NCBI GenBank assembly: GCA_021769135.1
Contig: JAETTM010000008.1
Location: forward strand, 24,677-88,676
Direction: 5' to 3'
Origin: Lachnospiraceae bacterium
GTDB taxonomy: Bacteria > Bacillota > Clostridia > Lachnospirales > Lachnospiraceae
DNA length: 64,000 nt
The notes beneath the pieces were generated by a model. That model worked only from the letters and a program-made list of their open reading frames with translations. It did not search any database and was not told the origin of the DNA. Below, one piece after another: positions 50,748 to 59,285 of this stretch (position 1 is its first letter; every line of letters begins with the position of its first letter). The translations under genes and the position numbers were made by a program.

Positions 50748-53270
50748 TCATTTATGCTTCCTTTTACAGTACGCTTTATAGCTTATAAATTTTTTATCTT
50801 TTTCTATATATATCTTCACCCCGCTAAGGTCACAGGAATATTTTTCTATCATGGCTATTTGGCTTTCATCAAATTTTGTTCCTTTTAAAATAGCGCCTTT
50901 CAAGCGGGTCGCACGTAATTCCGCCCCCCTTAAGTCCGCTTCTTGTAAATCTGCTTTCCATAAATTCGCCCCTATCAAATCCACCCTGCGCAAATCTGCT
51001 CCGCGCAGACATACCATTGATAATTCCAATTCATGCAAACGCTTACCCCTTAAATCAGCGCCTTCCAAAAACAATTTGCTGTAATCCCCCCATTCTCTAA
51101 GCCCAATATAATCAATAAATCTGTTATTATCAACGTTTTCTAAAATATATTCCCTATCCCCCACAGGAAGCAAACACCTTAAAATCGCTAACAGGTTAAG
51201 AAAACATCTTCCTTCTTTTTTTATTATATTTTTAAAATCCTGTATGTTCCGTTTCGTATAATAAAACATGCCGTTTTCTATCATTTTGCCGACTGCATTT
51301 TCCCACCAGAGATAAAAGCACCATTTCTTTTCATCACACAATTTCTCATATAGTTTCATGCATTTATGCTGTAGATATTCGCAAATCGTGAGGGACAGAC
51401 GCCCTTCTTTTAAGTAGAACGCAATATTCCCGGCTAACTCTTCCTGACTTTTTTCAGATAATTCCAGCATCGCATTTTCGATAGAGGCATAAATGGTCTC
51501 AGCCACAAAATATTCATAAATTGTCCGATGTACAAAACACATTCTTTCCGTTTCCACACCTTCGCAATGTTTCACTGCCTTAAAATAATTTCCCAGCTTA
51601 GCATCCTGCCTGATGCTTCCTTTTTCCCCGCCTTTCTCTTTCATAACGCCATCGCATATTCTTTCATATTCGTTCTGGGAAATATCCGCGTTATCCGGAT
51701 TATTTTCAAACATCCATATGGCAATATCCCTTGATATTTGGTGGATGTATTCTTTCGTTTCGCCAATCCTATGGTCATCTTCAAATTTCTTATTCCCTAT
51801 GCATCTGTCATAAATACCTCCTTCCAAAGCGAAAATCTTATCGTATATATCTACAATAGAACCTTCTTTATCAATGGAAATATTCAATGCCAAAGTCATA
51901 TATAAAATAAGGGGGATGCCCAATATTTCCTTGTTCTCCACCAGCTTCTCCATTGTGCCGTCCGATATTTCAGCCTTTGTTTTCTCCTGGAAAATATTGC
52001 AGAAGCTTTTTATTTGTTCTTCATCCCATGGCTGTAAGGTAATATATTGGCATTTAAGGACTGCGAATCTCGAAACATAATTTTCCCTGCATGTAACAAT
52101 CAGCGAGAAATTCTTTATCGTATCGTTGAATATCCAATCACCGTATAAGTTATCCAATATATCCCTTCTTCTGTATGGTTCAATGTCCACCTCATCAAAG
52201 CCATCGAAAATCAATACTTTCCCATTTAAATCGCTTGGCTCCAATCCCAGTCTTTCCAATATCCTGCCGGATACCCTGCCGCATCCCCAATCCATATCTT
52301 TCAGGTCGGAAGCAAATTTATATATAAGAATCTCATCCATCCTATCTTTAAAATTGGCCGCAATCCATGTAATCAGCGTACTTTTCCCGATTCCCGGCTG
52401 TCCCAGTACCAAAAGCATTTTACTGCCATATTTTTCCTCTATATACTCTGACAGAAGTTCTTTTAAATCGGTTAATGGCTCTTCATCATCGTTCTCCCCC
52501 CATATATAATGAGGTAAATGCGCTTCCAAATACACTTCTCCCAGTTTGACATTTACTCCTGCCCTTTTATCCCTTTTGTCGAAGTCATTCAGAAACATAT
52601 TGGCATTCCATTTATCAGCAAATTCCCCTGTTCTTATTTTTATCTTTTGTTTTTTATCTCCTTTTTCCGCCCCGTTCTCTTGATTCTGCATCAGTATCTT
52701 CTGCAATATTTCAAGGATAGCACGGCTGTCGGCACTTAATTTATCATCCAAATATTCAAATATTTTTTGCAGTTTGAGATTGGCATCATCCACGGAATTG
52801 CTTATCTGTATCAACATTTTATCGCCGAACTCTTCGCTTTCCCGCGCCAGTTTCATCAATGCTGCCGCAACAGCGTATAGGCCTGTTTTTATATCGCCCT
52901 CACATTCTATATAATTATCTTTCTGCACAGCATACTTATTCCACATAAAATCCTTCAAGTTGCCGCTGTTATACCCACACTGCCTAAGTGTCTCGTCTGT
53001 AATTTCAATCCGCGAAAGCAAAATCTTTATCTCCGCTGACACATAAGCAATGTTTTCTTCCGGAATATTCATCGACTTCATATTTTCTTTCGAAAGGATA
53101 TTTTCGATTTGGTCTTTTCTCTCATTAATGAAATCCGTAATCTCTTCGATACCTTTTTCGGATATTCTGTCGATTGAAATGCCCGCTAACTCGTTTATTA
53201 AACCGTCTCCTAATTTTTCTCCCACTACCGACTTTAACACTGCCGATATGACACTGGCTGCAATTCCCAT
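50748..53270 (-). CDS. NACHT NTPase with C-terminal pentapeptide repeats (NLR-like, candidate defence protein)
   Basis: 840 residues and AT-rich relative to its neighbours. Residues about 1-110 are a helical N-terminal domain (ASVISAVLKSVVGEKLGDGL at the start) that resembles the NACHT N-terminal helical domains. Residues about 280-520 form the NACHT ATPase: Walker A GQPGIGKST (290-298), Walker B LIFDGFDEVD (353-362), a sensor-like LIVTCRENYVSRFA, and a small helical lid. A long helical part follows, then pentapeptide repeats from about 736 to 803 (GADLRG, GANLWKADLQEADLRG and similar). In known bacterial NACHT proteins and STAND ATPases the C-terminus senses a trigger and the N-terminus acts; no separate effector gene adjoins it. 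It is a monocistronic-looking unit. Defence function is inference. Confidence 0.87.
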   Translation of the reverse strand: MGIAASVISAVLKSVVGEKLGDGLINELAGISIDRISEKGIEEITDFINERKDQIENILSKENMKSMNIPEENIAYVSAEIKILLSRIEITDETLRQCGYNSGNLKDFMWNKYAVQKDNYIECEGDIKTGLYAVAAALMKLARESEEFGDKMLIQISNSVDDANLKLQKIFEYLDDKLSADSRAILEILQKILMQNQENGAEKGDKKQKIKIRTGEFADKWNANMFLNDFDKRDKRAGVNVKLGEVYLEAHLPHYIWGENDDEEPLTDLKELLSEYIEEKYGSKMLLVLGQPGIGKSTLITWIAANFKDRMDEILIYKFASDLKDMDWGCGRVSGRILERLGLEPSDLNGKVLIFDGFDEVDIEPYRRRDILDNLYGDWIFNDTIKNFSLIVTCRENYVSRFAVLKCQYITLQPWDEEQIKSFCNIFQEKTKAEISDGTMEKLVENKEILGIPLILYMTLALNISIDKEGSIVDIYDKIFALEGGIYDRCIGNKKFEDDHRIGETKEYIHQISRDIAIWMFENNPDNADISQNEYERICDGVMKEKGGEKGSIRQDAKLGNYFKAVKHCEGVETERMCFVHRTIYEYFVAETIYASIENAMLELSEKSQEELAGNIAFYLKEGRLSLTICEYLQHKCMKLYEKLCDEKKWCFYLWWENAVGKMIENGMFYYTKRNIQDFKNIIKKEGRCFLNLLAILRCLLPVGDREYILENVDNNRFIDYIGLREWGDYSKLFLEGADLRGKRLHELELSMVCLRGADLRRVDLIGANLWKADLQEADLRGAELRATRLKGAILKGTKFDESQIAMIEKYSCDLSGVKIYIEKDKKFISYKAYCKRKHK

Positions 53271-53441
53271 TGTTTTATCCCCCTATACTTTGATGCACCG
53301 AGGTTATTGGTTATTTATCCTCTGTTACCGGTTGCTTATTAAATATTAGCACATATCCCGGCTTTTCTCCATAATTTGTCAAAAAAGGGGGGCTGTTCCC
53401 CAAAGTTTAAAAAGGTCAAAGCGTCAAAACCCTATAAGGTT

Positions 53442-53487
53442 AAAAAACAGCCTCATTACGAACAAAGCCGTAATAGGGCTGTTTTCT
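53442..53487. terminator. Bidirectional terminator
   Basis: AAAACAGCC and GGCTGTTTT enclose ATTACG/CGTAAT and a short loop. Both ends run into T-rich sequence on their own strand. It lies between the Zn-dehydrogenase stop and the NACHT gene start, isolating the NACHT gene from the PTS cluster. The rest of 53271-53590 contains an imperfect GGATGGCTGG/TGGCATCC hairpin near 53499 and no gene. Confidence 0.75.
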
Positions 53488-53590
53488 TTAATATAAGGAT
53501 GGCTGGCGAAGCCTGGCATCCGTTGTTTCATTCACGCACCATTCGGCAGGCGCCGTACCCGTACTGTCCTGCTGCCACCGGCAGAAGAAT

Positions 53591-54622
53591 TTACGGATGC
53601 ACCACCACTTTAATGGACTCGCTGCTCATCTGCATATGGATAGCGTCTTCCAGATGCTCCAAATCATATACATGGGTAATCAGCTTCTTGATTTCCAGCC
53701 GTCCGCTATCAATAAGGTTTACCGCCCTCTGATGGGTATCCGGGTTAATCATGGAACCGACAATTTTCAGTTCCTTTTTATACACATCGAACAGCGGAAG
53801 CGGAACGGTAGCGTCTACGCCGGGAACGCTGAACAGCAAAATAGTCGCCCCAAGCCCCGCTGCCTTGAATGCCTGTTCTACGGCAAACCCCTTTCCAACA
53901 CATTCAATTATCACATCAGCCCCCGCATGGCCGCAGATTTCCTTTATTCTGGAAGGAACATCCTCATGAATGGGGTCAATCGCTGCATCAGCCCCCACTT
54001 CCATCCCGATTTTCCGGCGCATTTCAATGGGTTCGCTTAAAACAACTGTGGATGCCCCGCTGATTTTTGCCATCTGTACCATCAATAGGCCGATTGTGCC
54101 CCCGCCGATTACAAGCACATCCTGCCCCGGTTTAATCGCCGCCTGGTCGATGCCGTGAAGTACGCAGGCCAAAGGCTCCGCCATCGCCGCCACATCGAAG
54201 TCAATCTCTTCCTTCACTTTAAAGCACTGGGTATCCGGGCAGACAGCGTATTCCGCAAATCCTCCATTTACGTTAACCCCCAGGGCAAATAAGTTTTCGC
54301 AGTTCTGCTTTTTGCCCATCCTGCAGGGCCTGCAGTGGTTACAATAGATATTGGGGTCCATGGCCACATGGTCGCCGGGTTTCACCTTCGTCACTTCCGC
54401 CCCCACCTTTTCCACCACACCGGAAAATTCATGCCCTAAAACAACAGGGGGCGCCACATCCGCCGAACCGGCTTCCCCATGATAAATATGCACATCCGTA
54501 CCGCAGATTCCGCATGCCTTATTCCTGACTAAAACATCATGCCCTCTCAACGGGGCAAACTCCATATCCCTTACTTCAAATTTCGGCGTCTTATCCACAC
54601 CAAGGAAAAACGTACCTCTCAT
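53591..54622 (-). CDS. Zinc-dependent medium-chain dehydrogenase (polyol/sorbitol type)
   Basis: 343 residues. The catalytic zinc site is ACGICGTDVHIYHGE with Cys37, and GHEFSGVV with His-Glu. The structural zinc cluster is CNHCRPCRMGKKQNC. The nucleotide fold is LVIGGGTIGLLMVQMAK, followed by a Ser-Glu-Pro at the end of the second strand where NAD-specific enzymes usually have Asp. Such enzymes oxidise polyols or reduce ketoses (sorbitol, arabitol, tagatose). It lies on the same strand as the PTS cluster but has its own promoter and operator, so it is probably a separately regulated part of the same pathway. Confidence 0.9.
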   Translation of the reverse strand: MRGTFFLGVDKTPKFEVRDMEFAPLRGHDVLVRNKACGICGTDVHIYHGEAGSADVAPPVVLGHEFSGVVEKVGAEVTKVKPGDHVAMDPNIYCNHCRPCRMGKKQNCENLFALGVNVNGGFAEYAVCPDTQCFKVKEEIDFDVAAMAEPLACVLHGIDQAAIKPGQDVLVIGGGTIGLLMVQMAKISGASTVVLSEPIEMRRKIGMEVGADAAIDPIHEDVPSRIKEICGHAGADVIIECVGKGFAVEQAFKAAGLGATILLFSVPGVDATVPLPLFDVYKKELKIVGSMINPDTHQRAVNLIDSGRLEIKKLITHVYDLEHLEDAIHMQMSSESIKVVVHP

Positions 54623-54762
54623 CTTTGTCCTCCATTCCCATACTCTACCCAGTATTTAAACCTTATTCCTAATCGAACAGAGAAGGTTTCTTTCCCTGCC
54701 CGCCGCGCAGCCCGCAGCTGCATCAACAACAAATTCCATATACGTCCTGCACGTAAAATCCA

Positions 54763-54826
54763 CTTTTATAAAATAGTTTTATAAAAGTATATTTTATATG
54801 TTATCATACTGTTTCGGTTACGTCAA
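54763..54826 (-). promoter_or_regulatory. Promoter and 25-bp perfect palindrome before Zn-dehydrogenase
   Basis: On the minus strand TTGACG (plus 54821-54826) and TAACAT (plus 54798-54803) have 17-base spacing. CTTTTATAAAA (54763-54773) and TTTTATAAAAG (54777-54787) form a perfect 11-base inverted repeat around TAG, about 20 bases after the -10 box, the position of a repressor site in the transcribed leader. The binding protein is unknown; the ROK or BglG-type regulators of this cluster are candidates. Confidence 0.6.
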
Positions 54827-54843
54827 CCAATTATACAAAAATA

Positions 54844-56379
54844 CTATTGCTCTATCCTATTTTTAATCAGCCTCTCATAATTTAGCCGCTGATATAACTG
54901 AATCAACACCCTAATATTTTCCATGGTCTCCTTTTCTCCGAATACTTTTGAAATCTTCATGACAGGAATTGCTTGATTTTTGTATTCCATCGTACTGATT
55001 ATAATATCCGGCTCATTTTTTCCAAGATACTCTTCCAATTTTTCCATGCTGTCCGTAGAATAAGCTAAATGGATAAAAGGCAGGCTTTGCAAAGATAAAA
55101 GCACAAATTTAAATTCAAAAATATCGCAGTTATGTATGAGAGCCGCGTGCAACTCTTTTTTATTTTTCTGTATAATACTCAAAATGGAGAAGGCAATATT
55201 ACATATGGCCTTCTCATAATATTCGATATTATAGTATTTAGTAATTCTTCTATATAATTCCTGAGCCATTATCACTGTTGCCCTATATTTCTCCGTCATG
55301 GCGTTATAATGTTTGGAATTCCTCCCGGTCTCCCCCTTAATTTGAAACAAGACTTCCCTTTTAATAATAAATTCAATATTGCCTAACAACTCATCGAAAT
55401 CTTCCGGCCGTATATTCAAATGCTCCTTTAAATAAGTTCCGCATTCATCCATTAGCGTTTCATTTACTTTCACCCTATGGCATTGGTTATCCAATGCTTT
55501 CCTGTCTTCAAAATTCCCGTTATTCAGCAGCAGTACCATAAAATAGACAATTTCCCTTTCTGGAAACTGGATGTTCAGGTTTTCTCCAAAACAATCCGCA
55601 ATTTCATTTATCCCTCTTTCAGAAAAAAAGGCCCTCATCAAGCTGAATAAGCGGTCACTGATTTTCACGCAATGCCCCTTATGCAGGCGGTAAATCATGA
55701 CCTGCAGCATATTGACCATACCGTTTAGCTCGAACCGGGATAAAACCAATTTATTTTTTCTGCAAATTTCTTCCACTGTTTTCCGTACCTTCCCATCCTC
55801 CAAGGTGAGAAATTCTTTTACGCATTGGCCTAATTTTAAAGAATCCTGCTGCCCCTCTTTCTTCCCGTCCAGCCATTGGCCCGCTTCCGTCATCCAGTTT
55901 TTTATGGCGGCCCGCAGCCGCTTTTCCCCAGTTTCCAGAATCATTCCCTTACGGGAAATCGTCAGTTCCATCTTATTTGCCGCAAACCATTCCTTTATTT
56001 CCTCCGCAAGACGATAAACAGTAGGCCGTGACAAATACAAAATATTCTCCAATTCACTGATATGAACCGGCTCTTCATCGGACAGCAGCAAATAAATAAT
56101 GTACAGCTTATATTCCTGATTGCAGATTCGCACATATTTGCCCCGTCCCTTTTTGGCAAACGCACAAATCCCGGCGCTTTTCCTAATCGAATAGCCTTTG
56201 GATTTCACCGAAATAATATCCGACTCATTCTGCCGGCAAATATCACGCGCCGCCTGCATATTATTAAAGACAGTCCTCCTGGACACATCCAATTTTCCGG
56301 CCAGTTCCTTGGCCGTTACATATTCATTTGGCGAATCGACCAATATCCTTACGATTTCTGCAGGGATTTCTTTGTGCAT
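54844..56379 (-). CDS. BglG/LicR-type PRD transcriptional regulator
   Basis: 511 residues from the ATG at 56379 (AGGTGTGG before it). Order: HTH_11 (EIVRILVDSPNEYVTAKELA, then LDVSRRTVFNNM), an Mga-type HTH (ISELENILYLSRPTVYRLAEEI), PRD domains (about 190-410), and a C-terminal part resembling EIIB (LIHNCDIFEFKFVLLS). Activators of the LicR/MtlR kind use HTH plus PRD; true BglG antiterminators begin with an RNA-binding CAT domain instead, so this one should bind DNA. In PRD1 the expected phosphorylatable His appears replaced by Asn in MVNMLQVMIYRL, which may bypass PTS control. It sits directly before the Zn-dehydrogenase promoter and after the Fe-dehydrogenase gene. Confidence 0.85.
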   Translation of the reverse strand: MHKEIPAEIVRILVDSPNEYVTAKELAGKLDVSRRTVFNNMQAARDICRQNESDIISVKSKGYSIRKSAGICAFAKKGRGKYVRICNQEYKLYIIYLLLSDEEPVHISELENILYLSRPTVYRLAEEIKEWFAANKMELTISRKGMILETGEKRLRAAIKNWMTEAGQWLDGKKEGQQDSLKLGQCVKEFLTLEDGKVRKTVEEICRKNKLVLSRFELNGMVNMLQVMIYRLHKGHCVKISDRLFSLMRAFFSERGINEIADCFGENLNIQFPEREIVYFMVLLLNNGNFEDRKALDNQCHRVKVNETLMDECGTYLKEHLNIRPEDFDELLGNIEFIIKREVLFQIKGETGRNSKHYNAMTEKYRATVIMAQELYRRITKYYNIEYYEKAICNIAFSILSIIQKNKKELHAALIHNCDIFEFKFVLLSLQSLPFIHLAYSTDSMEKLEEYLGKNEPDIIISTMEYKNQAIPVMKISKVFGEKETMENIRVLIQLYQRLNYERLIKNRIEQ

Positions 56380-56535
56380 ATGAATAACCACACCTTTCTT
56401 TTTGCCTGTGCAATATATGCTTCCATGTATTGCACAGGCATGATACATGATATTTGCAAACTGGATAGCTTCATAAGTGATTAGCCTGTTACTGTCCGAA
56501 TTCATCAAGTATATCCGGGAACTGCCTTTATCCTA

Positions 56536-57675
56536 TCACATTCCGCCACAGATGTCTTCAATAATACCCGCCACTTCCTCCGGTTTAAATCTCCTTTGAG
56601 CCAGATAGCCCTCTTTTATTTTTGCTGTCTCTTCTTCGCTGGCCCCGTAATCTTTGAGCTTATACTTTATGCCCAGAGAGCCAATAAATTTTTCCATAAT
56701 GGCTCTGGCCTGTTTCCCGTCTTTTATTTCTGAACCTTCCTTATTGATGATTTCCGCCACATCCTTTATCCTTCTTCCATATTTCGTATGGTTATAAAAA
56801 TGTTCCACAAAAGGCGGATAGCAAATTGCCAGCGACATGCCGTGATTGATGCGGTAAATGCGGCTGGAAATAGTTTCCCCAAAAGCATGGGGAACAATTG
56901 CTCCCCCATTGGAAAGGCAAATGCCTGCACAGCTGTCGCAAACTGACATGATTTCCCGGTATTCTTCTTTATTTTCAAGCATCAGCTTTGGAAGCACATC
57001 CGCAATTTTCTTCATGGCATCCACATTCATAATCTCCATAATCGGCGATAAATTTCCCATGATATAGGATTCCGACAAGTGGCAGAACGCATCAAAACCA
57101 GTGCTGGCCGTCAGCATCCCCGGCAGGCTCATGGTTAAGGAATAATCCACAAAAGCTACTGTGGAAAAGAAATCAAAACTATAAATAGAGTGCTTTATAT
57201 TATTATCATCGCTAATTACTGCCGCCTGGGTACAGTGGGAACCTGTTCCCGCAGTAGTAGGCACGGACAGTAACGGCAGCCTCTTTTTATTGTCAATTAT
57301 CATCTGCCCGCCAAAAGCTGCCGGCCAGTCGATTTCATAATCATTGGAAACGCTTAAAATCTTGCCAGTATCAATCACGGAGCCGCCGCCCACAGCAATG
57401 ACAGCATCGTACTTGTTATTTTTAACCATTTGAATACCCTTTTTTATATCGCTCATTAACGGATTGGGGCGGATATCGCTGAATACGTCATATGCAATCC
57501 CTCCTTCTGAAAGGATATCTTCAATACCCTTTTTAATTTCCGTCATTGCACTGCAATTGTCCTGCGCCACTAACAGGCACTTTTTCCCAAACTTGGAAAT
57601 TTCCCGGGGCAAGGCTCGAACTGCCCCTTTTCCCATGACTAACCGAACAGGATTAAAATGTTGTTTTATGCTCAC
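56536..57675 (-). CDS. Iron-containing alcohol dehydrogenase
   Basis: 379 residues. The family III fold shows NAD binding in AVIAVGGGSVIDTGKIL and PTTAGTGSHCTQAAV. Metal ligands can be matched to TGFDAFCHLSESY (Asp and His), PHAFGE and NHGMSLAI (His). Usual partners of such enzymes in PTS clusters oxidise or reduce polyol phosphates or aldehydes from aldol cleavage. It lies 18 bases after the first epimerase gene and so belongs to the PTS operon. The substrate is open; butanol or glycerol dehydrogenase annotations would be too specific. Confidence 0.9.
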   Translation of the reverse strand: MSIKQHFNPVRLVMGKGAVRALPREISKFGKKCLLVAQDNCSAMTEIKKGIEDILSEGGIAYDVFSDIRPNPLMSDIKKGIQMVKNNKYDAVIAVGGGSVIDTGKILSVSNDYEIDWPAAFGGQMIIDNKKRLPLLSVPTTAGTGSHCTQAAVISDDNNIKHSIYSFDFFSTVAFVDYSLTMSLPGMLTASTGFDAFCHLSESYIMGNLSPIMEIMNVDAMKKIADVLPKLMLENKEEYREIMSVCDSCAGICLSNGGAIVPHAFGETISSRIYRINHGMSLAICYPPFVEHFYNHTKYGRRIKDVAEIINKEGSEIKDGKQARAIMEKFIGSLGIKYKLKDYGASEEETAKIKEGYLAQRRFKPEEVAGIIEDICGGM

Positions 57676-57693
57676 AATATGCCTCCTTCCTCA

Positions 57694-58413
57694 CTAAATA
57701 CCAAACTTGACCGCCGCTGCATCAATCGCTTCGCGGCATTTTTTCACCCCGGCAGCAATCCCCTCTTTTTCCAGATATAAAGCGGATGAAAAAACCAATA
57801 CATCTGGGTCGCATGCCACAATAGACTCCAGGTTATCCGGCCTTATTCCGCCATCCACCGCCAGTTCGCACTGCGGATTTCTGTCGCCAATCATTTTCCT
57901 GGCCTCCTTTATCAGTTCGATGGAACTTCTCCTCCATGCCCACTGCGTTTCTCCTTCCGGCGCTTTCCCTGCACCATGAATTACGATATGTACCCTGTCA
58001 ATATCGTAAATCGCTTCATTTAAAAAGCATAAGGGGGTGTAGCATCCCACTGTCAACCCAATTTTCATCCCCAGCTTATGACACCAGTCGATAATATAGG
58101 CCAAGGGCGCACCCAAAAAATTTTCTGCCGGAAGAATAAGCATATTACCGCCCGCTTCCGCAAGCTTCTCAATAAACAGCCTGTCGATATCCTTTGCATA
58201 GAGGTGGCATTCAATAGGCTTATCCGTAATATCCCGCACTGCCTTTACAATCAAATGCCCCCCAATTAACTGTTGATTCCTTAAATCGTACATATCTGCC
58301 GCATCGGAATGGCAATAATCGCACCCTGCATCCAACGCTTCTTTCATTGCTTCACTTGTATTTCCGTAAGGGAAACACCATGCCATCCCCGCCGCAATTT
58401 TAATATGTTTCAT
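57694..58413 (-). CDS. Ribulose-phosphate 3-epimerase family protein, paralogue 1
   Basis: 239 residues. The TIM-barrel epimerase pattern is retained in altered form: KIAAGMAWCFPYGN at the start, AGCDYCHSDAADMYD (usual HxDxMDG), ITDKPIECHLYAKDID (usual DVHLM), KIGLTVGCYTPL and ELAVDGGIRPDN (usual DGGI). The metal-ligand pattern His-Asp-His-Asp can thus be followed (CHSD, CHLY, VDGG). Substrates in PTS clusters include ketohexose 6-phosphates such as allulose 6-phosphate. It is followed by the Fe-dehydrogenase and preceded by its paralogue, which is about half identical. Confidence 0.83.
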   Translation of the reverse strand: MKHIKIAAGMAWCFPYGNTSEAMKEALDAGCDYCHSDAADMYDLRNQQLIGGHLIVKAVRDITDKPIECHLYAKDIDRLFIEKLAEAGGNMLILPAENFLGAPLAYIIDWCHKLGMKIGLTVGCYTPLCFLNEAIYDIDRVHIVIHGAGKAPEGETQWAWRRSSIELIKEARKMIGDRNPQCELAVDGGIRPDNLESIVACDPDVLVFSSALYLEKEGIAAGVKKCREAIDAAAVKFGI

Positions 58414-58449
58414 AATTCAATATTCTCCTTCCAAGTTCCCATATTTTGA

Positions 58450-59145
58450 TTACAAATTAAATTTTTTTACGGCTTCATCCACAGCCGTCCTGCATTTTTG
58501 TACCCCGGCTGCAATCCCGTCAGGCTCTTTAAAGATAGCGGAAGAAACCACTACCACATCCGGATTGCATGCGATTACTTCTTCCATATTTTCCGGACAT
58601 ATTTTCCCCCCCACGGACAGTTCACAGGAAGGGTTTTTTTCGTCTATCAGCTTACGGGTTCTTTTTATCAAATCCAAAGAACTTCTTCTGAGGCAGTCCC
58701 CTGCCCCCTGAGTCTCCACATGAATGCGATCAATGTCATATACAGCCTCTTCCACCAGGCTTAATGGCGCATAGCTTCCAATTGTCAGTCCTATTTTTAC
58801 ATTTTTTTCCCGGCACCAGTCGATAATGGAAACAAGCTGTGTCCCAATAAATCTTTCGGCCGGCAGAATCAGCATATTGCATCCTACATAAGCTATTTTT
58901 TCGATAAACAACAGGTCGCATTCCTGTGTATAAAAATGGCATTCGATGGGCTTGTCGGTAATCTGGCGTACATAATACATAATATTGTGCCCTCCAATCA
59001 GCTGAAGTTTCTTGACTTCATACATATCCGCCGCATCCGAATGGCAGTAATCGCACCCCGCATCCATAGCCTCTTTCATTTTTTCTTTCACTTTGCCAAA
59101 ATCAAATCCTTCTGCCATACCGGCAGCAATTTTAATATATTTCAT
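58450..59145 (-). CDS. Ribulose-phosphate 3-epimerase family protein, paralogue 2
   Basis: 231 residues from the ATG at 59145. Same plan as paralogue 1: KIAAGMAEGFDFGKV, AGCDYCHSDAADMYE, PIECHFYTQECD and KIGLTIGSYAPL. The usual VDGGI is changed to ELSVGGKICPEN, so the last metal-ligand Asp is replaced by Gly. Activity may be reduced or altered; the pair may form a heterodimer in which one subunit is degenerate. A loop is 7 residues shorter than in paralogue 1. The start carries the recurrent ATG-12-ATG motif (in-frame ATG at 59157). Confidence 0.8.
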   Translation of the reverse strand: MKYIKIAAGMAEGFDFGKVKEKMKEAMDAGCDYCHSDAADMYEVKKLQLIGGHNIMYYVRQITDKPIECHFYTQECDLLFIEKIAYVGCNMLILPAERFIGTQLVSIIDWCREKNVKIGLTIGSYAPLSLVEEAVYDIDRIHVETQGAGDCLRRSSLDLIKRTRKLIDEKNPSCELSVGGKICPENMEEVIACNPDVVVVSSAIFKEPDGIAAGVQKCRTAVDEAVKKFNL

Positions 59146-59150
59146 CCTTA

Positions 59151-59182
59151 ACCTCATTTCTGCACGGCTTTTTTATTCCAAA
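59151..59182 (-). repeat. Start-codon hairpin/SD motif, copy 6 (before epimerase paralogue 2)
   Basis: Coding strand: GTTTGGAATAAAAAAGCC, then GTGCAGAAATGAGG. The GAGG is the ribosome site, and the core ATG is in frame with and 12 bases before the chosen start. The hairpin part is decayed compared with copies 1 and 5. Confidence 0.6.
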
Positions 59183-59285
59183 CTTATTTCGCCTTATCAA
59201 GTCCATGGATGCCGTACAGACACAGACTTGGAAGTCATCACCCCTCGCCGGGGATGACATAGGTACTCTGATAGGAATACTTTTT

